A stretch of DNA of 11,980 bases. Source: MWDT01 sp035506315. Its GTDB lineage: Bacteria; Verrucomicrobiota; Verrucomicrobiia; Opitutales; Opitutaceae. Shown one piece after another: positions 7,057 to 11,980 of this stretch (position 1 is the first letter of the stretch; each line of letters opens with the position of its first letter). The stretch is from NCBI GenBank assembly GCA_035506315.1, contig DATJPQ010000132.1, positions 1 through 11,980 on the forward strand, given 5' to 3'. A program made the translations under genes and the position numbers. The notes beneath the pieces are model-generated. The model ran no database searches, was not told where the DNA came from, and was given only the letters and a program-made list of their open reading frames with translations.

Positions 7057-7197
7057 AAGCGGAAAATTCAAAAAGAAGCAGTCTGGACGCCGGAGGTTTA
7101 AATTTTCCCCGGCGTTCGGATTTTCGATTTGTTTCGAGATTCGAGCTTCGGATTTCGGATTTAAGTAATCTTGCGCATTTTGCGCGGGATTTCCCGG
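7013..7197. repeat. 185-bp MITE-like element overlapping the nrdR 3' end
   Basis: The ends are perfect inverted repeats, ccgggaaatcc (7013-7023) and ggatttcccgg (7187-7197). Inside, motifs such as aatccgaa and cgaaatccgaa on the left (7020-7048) recur inverted as ttcggatttcggattt on the right (7147-7162), and gccgg/ccggc arms bracket a central AT-rich loop near 7090-7115, so the whole can fold into a long imperfect stem. It is far more AT-rich than flanking coding DNA and encodes nothing recognisable. It supplies the last 15 or so codons and stop of nrdR. Confidence 0.6.
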
Positions 7198-7221
7198 ATA
7201 AGTGACTAAGGCCCGCCGCCC

Positions 7222-7728
7222 ATGCCTCCGCCCAACCGCGACGACCTGCGTCGCCTGCATTTCATCAACGCGCTCTTCGCGCAAGTCACCGGCCACGACC
7301 TGTACCTGGCGCAGCAGATCAAGGCGGCCATCGCCTTCAGTCTTGCGGAATTCGAGGCGCAGACCCGGGCGCATCCCGAATATGCCGCGCTCTACGACGC
7401 CGCGTTCAACGCCGCCGCCGCCCGCCTCCTCGCGCAGTTTTTCACCCATCTGCCCGCCCATGGCTTCTTCCATTGGGATGCCGCCCGCACGCTCACCTCG
7501 GCCACGCCCCTGTTTGCGCGGGCCGAGCTCATGGCCGGCCTGAAGCAGCTCGCCCCCTGCCGCGAATCCACGCTGCTGGTCACCAATCTGCGCCCCGCCC
7601 TGCTGCCGCCCCAACGGCGCGCCACGCCACGGCGGCAACGCGAGTACGAAGATGCCCTCGCCTTCATCCGCGACCTCGCCGCCGCCCGCACCCCCCGCCA
7701 CGCCAACCTGCAATTGTTGTTTTTGTAG
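7222..7728 (+). CDS. Unrecognised 168-aa protein
   Basis: I do not recognise this family. The product is rich in Ala, Leu and Arg, predicted mostly helical from its pattern, with no signal peptide, membrane segment or metal-binding motif. Residues 8-60 look like a well-formed helical domain (LRRLHFINALFAQVTGHDLY onward), residues 70-130 contain LLAQFFTHLP and AELMAGLKQLAP, and 125-150 is basic and proline-rich. Codon use and GC match the housekeeping neighbours, and it sits between nrdR and the GxxExxY cassette on the same strand, so it is probably real and native. The final residues LQLLFL come from AT-rich DNA at the border of the cassette's flank, so the original C-terminus may have been altered. 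ATG at 7222 is the first good start; there is no clear Shine-Dalgarno. Confidence 0.65.
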   Translation: MPPPNRDDLRRLHFINALFAQVTGHDLYLAQQIKAAIAFSLAEFEAQTRAHPEYAALYDAAFNAAAARLLAQFFTHLPAHGFFHWDAARTLTSATPLFARAELMAGLKQLAPCRESTLLVTNLRPALLPPQRRATPRRQREYEDALAFIRDLAAARTPRHANLQLLFL

Positions 7729-7761
7729 GTTTGGTTTTACAGGAGGTTTGATTTTACAGGA
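7728..7761 (+). repeat. Two 17-bp direct repeats at the left edge of the cassette
   Basis: ggtttggttttacagga (7728-7744) is followed at once by ggtttgattttacagga (7745-7761), 16 of 17 identical. The second copy runs into the left inverted repeat of the GxxExxY cassette, so the end sequence ttttacagga is present twice. The first copy overlaps the stop codon of the preceding gene. Confidence 0.8.
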
Positions 7762-8223
7762 GGCCGCAGAGATAGCAGAGAAGAGATGCAATGCATCCAC
7801 TGTTCGCCGAAGCTTCCCGCCTGACGCAGACCATCATCGGTGGTGCGATCGAAGTACATAAGGACAAAGGCCCTGGATTGGTTGAGTCCATCTATGAATG
7901 GTGCCTCACCAAGGAGCTGGAGTTACATGGGCTGAACTCGATCAACCAGAAGATCGTCAAGATTCACTACAAAGGTTTCGTCCGGGATGAACCTTTGCGC
8001 TTTGATTCGCTGGTGAACGGATGCGTCCTCCTTGAGATCAAGTCGGTTGAATCGGTCCTCCCCGTTCACAAGGCCCAACTTTTGAGTTACATGAAGCTCC
8101 TCGATGTTCCACTTGGCCTGCTCATCAATTTCAACGTCAACAAACTCACGGACGGCGTATCCCGACTGATTCTGCCGGGAGCAGACAAATGATCCTCTGC
8201 TTCCTCTGCGCTCTCCTGTAAAA
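7752..8223 (+). mobile_element. 472-bp cassette: GxxExxY gene between 29-bp inverted repeats
   Basis: The left end (7752-7780) reads ttttacaggag..cgcagag..agcagag and the reverse complement of the right end (8195-8223) reads the same with 25 of 29 matches; mismatches are confined to two dinucleotides. The ends hug the gene: 10 bp to its ATG, 2 bp from its stop. The cassette has clearly lower GC than its flanks and separates two genes that look native. There is no transposase inside, so if it moves, the enzyme acts in trans or the encoded nuclease-like protein is involved. No target-site duplication is obvious. Confidence 0.65.
7791..8192 (+). CDS. GxxExxY-family protein (PD-(D/E)XK nuclease-like)
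   Basis: The 133-aa product matches the GxxExxY family, a small PD-(D/E)XK-superfamily protein of unproven function. The name-giving motif is GLVESIY in VHKDKGPGLVESIYEWCL (about residues 22-39). The nuclease-like core follows: FDSLVNGCVLLEIKSVE (about 73-90) supplies the D...ExK signature, then HKAQLLSYMKL (about 94-104) and GLLINFNV. Length and start (MHPLFAEASRLTQTIIG) are typical. Its base composition is markedly lower in GC than the neighbours, a sign of transfer. It is enclosed by inverted repeats and separates an unrecognised gene from a HIT gene in an otherwise housekeeping run, which suggests a cargo or selfish cassette rather than an operon partner. Catalytic activity is inferred from the motif only. 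Confidence 0.9.
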   Translation: MHPLFAEASRLTQTIIGGAIEVHKDKGPGLVESIYEWCLTKELELHGLNSINQKIVKIHYKGFVRDEPLRFDSLVNGCVLLEIKSVESVLPVHKAQLLSYMKLLDVPLGLLINFNVNKLTDGVSRLILPGADK

Positions 8224-8233
8224 ATTGTCACGT

Positions 8234-8572
8234 ATGAAAACCCTTTTTGAACGCATCATCGACCGTGAGATTCCGGCCCGGATCGAGTTTGAGGACGAGC
8301 ACTGTATCGTCATCCACGACATTCATCCGCAGGCGCCGGTGCATCTGCTGATCATCCCGAAAAAGGTGATCCCCCGCGTCGAAGCCGCGACTGCCGCCGA
8401 TCAACCCACGCTCGGTCATCTCTTCCTCGTCGCCGGCCAGCTCGCCAAAAAACTGGGCCTGGCGAACGGCTTCCGCCTCGTCGTGAACAACGGCCCCGAC
8501 GCCTCCGAATCCGTCCCACACCTGCACGTGCATCTGCTCGCCAGGCGCCAGCTGGGCTGGCCACCCGGCTAA
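8234..8572 (+). CDS. HIT-domain nucleotide hydrolase, HinT-like
   Basis: This 112-aa protein is a histidine-triad hydrolase of the HinT branch, which cleaves purine nucleoside phosphoramidates and aminoacyl-adenylates. The triad His96-Leu-His98-Val-His100 sits in SVPHLHVHLLARRQLGWPPG at the end, the expected place. Earlier conserved parts are FERIIDREIPARIEFED (5-21), HDIHPQAPVHLLIIPKK (28-44) and RLVVNNGPDASESV (81-94). ATG at 8234 gives the family N-terminus; an in-frame TTG at 8225 is not needed. The start lies only 10 bp beyond the right inverted repeat of the GxxExxY cassette, so its original leader has been replaced and no Shine-Dalgarno is visible. A strong terminator overlaps its stop codon. 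Confidence 0.95.
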   Translation: MKTLFERIIDREIPARIEFEDEHCIVIHDIHPQAPVHLLIIPKKVIPRVEAATAADQPTLGHLFLVAGQLAKKLGLANGFRLVVNNGPDASESVPHLHVHLLARRQLGWPPG

Positions 8573-8596
8573 ACGGCCCGTCGGCGGGCCGTTTTT
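8571..8596 (+). terminator. Intrinsic terminator after the HIT gene
   Basis: aaacggcccg (8571-8580) pairs perfectly with cgggccgttt (8585-8594) around a tcgg loop, followed by more T. The stem overlaps the HIT stop codon. It is the only classic rho-independent terminator that I find in the window and closes the pabA-nrdR-HIT run. Confidence 0.9.
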
Positions 8597-8597
8597 A

Positions 8598-8618
8598 GTT
8601 TTGGGTTTTGGGTTTTGA
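8598..8618. repeat. Short (TTTTGGG)n tract
   Basis: After the terminator, gttttgggttttgggttttgag has three near-copies of ttttggg. Similar aacccaaaac strings occur next to the element at the nrdR end, so this may be a decayed remnant of a related repeat. Confidence 0.5.
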
Positions 8619-8676
8619 GTTCCGGGTTGAAGAAACCGGACCGGAATCTCGTGCATAAGGATGCCGCGATCTGGCG

Positions 8677-8737
8677 GTAGGTCGGGGTTTATCCCCGACA
8701 GGTTTTCCCAAGATGTCGGGCGTAAAGCCCGACCTAC
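8677..8737. repeat. REPIN: inverted pair of GTAG-headed hairpins
   Basis: Left: GTAG (8677-8680) + gtcgggg/ccccgac with loop tttat. Right, inverted: gtcgggc/gcccgac with loop gtaaa + ctac (8734-8737). The stems differ by a compensatory G-C to C-G swap, which supports selection on structure. The right half is the repeat also seen at 591-613. It lies between the convergent HIT and dprA genes. Confidence 0.85.
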
Positions 8738-8798
8738 CACCGTCGCAGCAGACATTCCTTCATTTCATCAGGTTCGGTAAGTGCCATCGTTCTCCGGA

Positions 8799-8852
8799 GT
8801 GGAACCGCTTGACCTCAAGCGGTTCAAGCGCGTTGAGGTCAACGCGCTCCAC
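8799..8852. repeat. Two adjacent perfect 22-bp palindromes in an outer stem
   Basis: aaccgcttga-cc-tcaagcggtt (8803-8824) and agcgcgttga-gg-tcaacgcgct (8827-8848) each have perfect 10-bp arms; the outer bases gtgg (8799-8802) and ccac (8849-8852) also pair. The two palindromes share the core ttga-NN-tcaa but have different outer arms. The rest of the 8573-8905 gap holds the terminator, the TTTTGGG tract and the REPIN; I see no gene there. Confidence 0.85.
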
Positions 8853-8905
8853 CTATTAACAGCACGGTCACGGCTCCGGGACGAGGTCCGCGCTTCGTTC
8901 CGGTT

Positions 8906-10039
8906 TCAGAATTTCGTCTTCTCTTCGAACGTACCGTCGGCGCGTTTCACGATCAGGCGCTTGAGTTCGAGCATCATCAGGGTCGCCGAGATGTCGGCCA
9001 CGGCCAGGCCGGTTTGTGTCGCGAGCGCATCGGCGGAGAGCAGCGCCCCGCCGCGAAAACACCCAAACACGCGCGCCTCCTGCTCCGTGAGGTTCGCCGG
9101 CCGGCCGGCGGCGACATCGGCCGGCTTTTCGCCGATCGGCGCCGGCCGCAACCCGTCGAGATAGTTCAACTCGCCCAGGATGTCGTCCACGCTCGTGAGG
9201 AGCGTGGCCCCGTCGCGGATGAGCTGGTGACAGCCTTTGCTGGTCGCCTGGTCGATCCGGCCCGGCACGGCGAAGAGCAACCGCCCTTGTTCGCCCGCGA
9301 ACCGGGCGGTGATCATCGCGCCGCCGTCGACGTCGCTCTCGACCACCACCACCGCCGTGCTGATGCCGGCGACGATGCGGTTGCGCATCGCGAACGACTG
9401 CCGGTCGGCGCGCCGCCCGAAGGGAAACTCGCTCAGCACCGCACCGTTTTCCTCGAGGCGGCGGTAAAGCTGCAGGTTTTCCGGCGGATAGACGATATCG
9501 ATGCCGGTGCCGACCACGGCCGCCGTCCTGCCCCCGACGGAGAGCGCGCCCTCGTGGGCCGCCGTGTCGATGCCGCGTGCCAGGCCGCTGACGATGCAGA
9601 ACCCCAGCCGGGCGAGTTCGGCGCCGAGTTTCTGTGCAACGCTCTGCCCGTAGAGCGTGGTGCGGCGCGAGCCCACGATGGCGATGCCCGGTTGTGCGAA
9701 ATCGTAGCGCCCCTTGCGGTAGAGTCCGATCGGCGGATCGTGGATTTCCTTCAACAGCGGCGGATAGCCGGGGTCGCGCACCGTGATGAAATCCACGCCG
9801 CTCTGCGCCATGCGCGTTTCCTCGCGGGCCACGTCGAAATGCTCGCGCCAGCCGGTGAGGGTGGCACTGATCACCGGACCCACGCCCTGCACCGCTTCGA
9901 GCTGGCGCCGGCTGGCGGCGAAGACCGCGCGCGGATCGCCGCCGAGCTCGGCCAGCAGCCGGTTGAGCGTGATGGGCCCGATGTTGGGCAGCGCGTTCAG
10001 AATCAGAAACGCCTGCCGCTCGGTTAGCTCATCACTCAT
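8906..10039 (-). CDS. dprA: DNA-processing protein DprA
   Basis: DprA binds single-stranded DNA taken up in natural transformation and loads RecA. The 377-aa product has an N-terminal helix-hairpin-helix-like region (about 1-65, NALPNIGPITLNRLLAELGG), the Rossmann-like core (about 80-290) with IVGSRRTTLYG (121-131), SGLARGIDTAAHEGAL (151-166), GTGIDIVYPPEN (177-188), SEFPFG (203-208), RNRIVAGIS (219-227) and VVESDVDGGAMITA (232-245), and a C-terminal winged helix (about 314-370). ATG at 10037-10039 was chosen because upstream codons in the open frame are encoded by the REPIN at 10067-10123. It follows the nnr gene on the same strand after 99 bp. No other competence gene is in view. Confidence 0.96.
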   Translation of the reverse strand: MSDELTERQAFLILNALPNIGPITLNRLLAELGGDPRAVFAASRRQLEAVQGVGPVISATLTGWREHFDVAREETRMAQSGVDFITVRDPGYPPLLKEIHDPPIGLYRKGRYDFAQPGIAIVGSRRTTLYGQSVAQKLGAELARLGFCIVSGLARGIDTAAHEGALSVGGRTAAVVGTGIDIVYPPENLQLYRRLEENGAVLSEFPFGRRADRQSFAMRNRIVAGISTAVVVVESDVDGGAMITARFAGEQGRLLFAVPGRIDQATSKGCHQLIRDGATLLTSVDDILGELNYLDGLRPAPIGEKPADVAAGRPANLTEQEARVFGCFRGGALLSADALATQTGLAVADISATLMMLELKRLIVKRADGTFEEKTKF

Positions 10040-10066
10040 GGGCACTCCCATACGCCGCCGGCTGGT

Positions 10067-10123
10067 GTAGCGCAGGCGTCTCGCCTGCTTCGGTTTCATC
10101 GGCAGGCGGGGCGCCTGCGCTAC
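10067..10123. repeat. REPIN between the nnr gene and dprA
   Basis: GTAG-c-gcaggcg/cgcctgc with a 3-nt loop (10067-10088) is mirrored by gcaggcg/cgcctgc-g-ctac (10102-10123), 20 of 22 bases matching between the arms. The stem sequence is a different class from those at 591, 4489 and 8677, but the GTAG head and paired layout are the same. Confidence 0.85.
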
Positions 10124-10138
10124 CAAATGACTGGGTTC

Positions 10139-11752
10139 TCATGAATGGACATCGCGCAACGCCGCAGAAAGATAATCGAGCACCTGCGTGGTCTGCACGG
10201 CGACCTGGCCCTTGGCCCGGGCGAGCGCATCGGCGGCGCGGCCATGCCACACCACGCCCCGCGCGGCGGCTTGTAGGGCGGCATCGCCGTATGCCGCCGC
10301 CTTCCCCGTACCCGATCCGGCGGGGTTCGGCCGATTCGACAGGCTCACGGCAGGCGACCCCGCCCTACAAGACGGAACGGGAAGCTGTTCCGCCACGGCC
10401 TGCGCCAGCAAGCCGCCGATCAATCCAGCCAATAAATCGCCGCTGCCCCCGCGGGCCAGCACCGGTCCGCCAAAGCAAGAATGATACACGGCCTCCGCCG
10501 TGCCGATGTGTGTGATCGGTCCTTTCAGGACCACCGTCGCGCCCGTCTTCCCGCAAAAGTTCCGCAGCGCAGCGTCGCCGGCAATGCGGGCAAACTCGCC
10601 GGCGTGCGGCGTGAGCACCCGCGGCGCCGAGCCGGCCCGCACGATGTCCGGTTGCAACGCGTCCGCATCGAGTACGACGGGCACGGTCGCCGCCTCCATG
10701 ATATTGGCCGCCAATGTTAGGGTTTCGGTTTCGCGACCGAGGCCCGGCCCGAGCACCAGCGCCGTGGCCCGCGCGAGCCGTTCGCGGATCAAATAGTGTC
10801 CGGCGAGCGCCAGGCCGCCTTCCGCCGTCTCCGGCCAGCCAATCCACATGGCTTCAGGCGCCCGCGCTGCAAACGCCGGAGCCAGCGATTCCGGCACGAA
10901 CGCCGTCACGAGACCCGCTCCGCTGCGCAGCGCGGCGAGCACGGCCAGCAACGCCGCGCCGGGATAATTGCGCGAGGCGCCGAGCACGAAGAGGTGGCCG
11001 TAGGCGCGCTTGTCGGAAAGCGGAGAGCGGAGAGCGGAAAGCGGAGAGAGCACCGAGGGCAGGAGCACGAAGTCGGTGTGTCCCGGCCAATCATCTTGCC
11101 GGGCGGGATCGAAAAATCCGAGATCGAGATTACGCAGGCGGCCGGCATTGGGGCACTGGAGCGCGGGCGCTTTGACGCTGCCCGTGGCGTAGGTGAAATC
11201 GGCACGAAAGGCATCGGAAGTATCGAGGCCGCTCGGGAGATCGACGGCGGCGCGTAGGCGGACCGACCGGGCATTGGCCCAACGCAGCGCGGCCCCGGCG
11301 CGTTCATCGAGCGGCGGTCGGAATTGAAAGCCAAATACGCCGTCAAGGCAGAGGTCATAGGCGAGATCCCCCTCACCGACGCGCCGCGCGGCCACCCGTT
11401 GCGGCGCGGTCTGCAAAAGTTCCTGCCAGGCGCGCTGGGTGAGTGGTCGCAGCGCCTGTTCGCCGAAAACAAAGAGCACGTCGGCGCCGGCCTGCGGGTA
11501 TTGCTCCAGAATCGTCCGCGTCGCGATCAGCGCATCGCCGCCGTTGTGGCCCTTGCCCACGAGCACGAGTACACGGCCGGCCGCGGAGAAGCCCCCGATT
11601 TCCTGAAAATCCTCCAAGACCGCCACGCCGATCGCCCGGCCGGCGCATTGCATCGCCGGCCATTCGCGGGCTTCGTCGCCACCGAAAAGCCGGGCTTCGA
11701 GTGCCCGCGCTTCATCGCAGGAAAGTATGGGATGCGCCGGGAGTGTTGTCAT
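10139..11752 (-). CDS. nnr: Bifunctional NAD(P)H-hydrate epimerase / ADP-dependent dehydratase with an inserted repeat
   Basis: The enzyme repairs hydrated NAD(P)H: the N-terminal epimerase domain (about 1-225) interconverts the R and S forms, the C-terminal domain (about 245-535) dehydrates the S form using ADP. Epimerase motifs are LVGKGHNGGDALIA (64-77) and VDLPSGLDTS (170-179); the first is usually GNNGGDG, so His69 and Ala74 are unusual. Dehydratase motifs are LVLGPGLGRE (332-341), VVLDADAL (359-366), LTPHAGEF (380-387), VVLKGP (407-412) and ARGGSGDLLAG (433-443). Two insertions of repeat DNA lie in the frame: a 7-bp tandem repeat coding for about residues 235-247 in the linker, and a 96-bp REP coding for about 462-493 after the GGSGD loop. 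537 aa is longer than the usual 490-510. The ATG is 15 bp after the stop of the upstream gene. Confidence 0.94.
   Translation of the reverse strand: MTTLPAHPILSCDEARALEARLFGGDEAREWPAMQCAGRAIGVAVLEDFQEIGGFSAAGRVLVLVGKGHNGGDALIATRTILEQYPQAGADVLFVFGEQALRPLTQRAWQELLQTAPQRVAARRVGEGDLAYDLCLDGVFGFQFRPPLDERAGAALRWANARSVRLRAAVDLPSGLDTSDAFRADFTYATGSVKAPALQCPNAGRLRNLDLGFFDPARQDDWPGHTDFVLLPSVLSPLSALRSPLSDKRAYGHLFVLGASRNYPGAALLAVLAALRSGAGLVTAFVPESLAPAFAARAPEAMWIGWPETAEGGLALAGHYLIRERLARATALVLGPGLGRETETLTLAANIMEAATVPVVLDADALQPDIVRAGSAPRVLTPHAGEFARIAGDAALRNFCGKTGATVVLKGPITHIGTAEAVYHSCFGGPVLARGGSGDLLAGLIGGLLAQAVAEQLPVPSCRAGSPAVSLSNRPNPAGSGTGKAAAYGDAALQAAARGVVWHGRAADALARAKGQVAVQTTQVLDYLSAALRDVHS
10273..10368. 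repeat. 96-bp REP-like insertion inside the nnr coding sequence
   Basis: It starts GTAG + ggcggcat/atgccgcc (10273-10298) and ends cgaccccgccctac (10355-10368); inverted ends cttgtagggcgg and ccgccctacaag (10270-10281, 10360-10371) are perfect over 12 bp. The length is 32 codons exactly, so the frame is kept. It codes for a proline/serine/glycine-rich stretch (SCRAGSPAVSLSNRPNPAG) absent from the family consensus as I know it. Confidence 0.75.
11013..11047. repeat. Heptanucleotide tandem repeat (GCGGARA, five units) in nnr
   Basis: Plus-strand units tcggaaa, gcggaga, gcggaga, gcggaaa, gcggaga follow without gap. In the coding strand they give LSPLSALRSPLSD in the interdomain linker. Seven is not a multiple of three, so gain or loss of one unit would shift the frame of the dehydratase domain. 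Confidence 0.85.
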
Positions 11753-11767
11753 CGATGGGTCGCAATT

Positions 11768-11980
11768 TTACCTGCTTGTGGGTGGCGGCGGAGAGAGAGC
11801 CGGGTCCGGCGGCGGCGGGATCGCCGCCGGTTGTTGGGCCGGCGCTGTTATCTTGGGGGGCACTGGCCGTTCGGCGGGTTGGTCCGGCATCGGCACCGGT
11901 ACCACTGGTTCCGGCAGCGGCCGCGACACTTCGGCGACGCCGGTGAACAGCAGCGGAGAATGCGCCTCCACGCCGCGCCT
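11768..11980 (-). CDS. Partial gene, proline-rich C-terminus
   Basis: A minus-strand frame is open from the window's right edge to TAA at 11768-11770, giving about 70 residues. The visible end is strongly proline-rich (PLPEPVVPVPMPDQPAERP, then PPPPDPALSPPPPTSR), like a flexible tail of a secreted, envelope or scaffold protein; nothing identifies the family. Its stop lies 15 bp upstream of the nnr start, so both are probably in one transcript. The start lies outside the window. Confidence 0.6.
   Translation of the reverse strand, partial: RRGVEAHSPLLFTGVAEVSRPLPEPVVPVPMPDQPAERPVPPKITAPAQQPAAIPPPPDPALSPPPPTSR

Noticed and set aside
6394..7800. A 468-codon minus-strand frame across nrdR and the next gene
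   Set aside because: It runs through the inverted-repeat element and antisense to nrdR; its middle is a translation of repeat DNA.
8571..8596. A REP unit rather than a terminator
   Set aside because: It has no GTAG head, a tight tetraloop, and a T-run, which is the classic intrinsic terminator form.
9014..10027. A 337-codon plus-strand frame over dprA
   Set aside because: It is antisense to dprA motifs, with no recognisable protein features.
10040..10126. An N-terminal extension of DprA
   Set aside because: The extra 29 codons are encoded by the REPIN at 10067-10123 and a few flanking bases; the family start fits ATG at 10039.
11013..11047. A CRISPR-like or protein-repeat domain in nnr
   Set aside because: It is a simple 7-bp tandem repeat, with no spacers and no conserved peptide period.

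Overview
The window looks like a high-GC Verrucomicrobiota chromosome, most likely Opitutaceae or a close relative. This rests on a LacI regulator beside a long sodium:solute symporter and RhaM, the NrdR/PabA/Tgt/DprA/Nnr housekeeping mix, sparse Shine-Dalgarno sites, and many short palindromic repeats between genes. It is an inference from gene content and style. There is no rRNA, tRNA or CRISPR array that I can see.

Layout. 1-639 holds no convincing intact gene: a hairpin, a low-GC reading-frame remnant on the minus strand (about 168-404), a pair of inverted 24-bp arms (432-455 and 556-579) and a REP hairpin (591-613). 640-4481 is a sugar module: rhaM (L-rhamnose mutarotase) and a 731-aa Na+/solute symporter form a minus-strand unit, and a LacI-family regulator diverges from it, so rhamnose or a rhamnose-containing sugar is the probable substrate. 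4482-4717 lies between convergent genes and is filled by two 110-bp-spaced copies of a paired hairpin repeat plus one more hairpin. tgt (minus) then diverges from a plus-strand run: pabA/trpG, nrdR, an unrecognised 168-aa gene, a GxxExxY-family gene and a HIT-domain gene, closed by a strong intrinsic terminator at 8571-8596. 8573-8905 is a repeat-rich convergent spacer. The minus strand then carries dprA, a fused NAD(P)H-hydrate epimerase/dehydratase gene and the proline-rich end of a further gene that runs off the right edge.

The most notable content is the repeats. Nearly every gap carries a hairpin headed by GTAG (or GTGG), in at least four stem-sequence classes, often as inverted pairs (REPIN-like). 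One 96-bp copy lies in frame inside the dehydratase domain of the nnr gene, and the same gene carries a 7-bp tandem repeat in its interdomain linker. The GxxExxY gene sits exactly between 29-bp imperfect inverted repeats (25/29 identical), so it looks like a compact mobile cassette dropped into the nrdR-HIT run. A separate 185-bp element with inverted ends forms the tail of nrdR. Tgt has lost two of its four expected zinc ligands.
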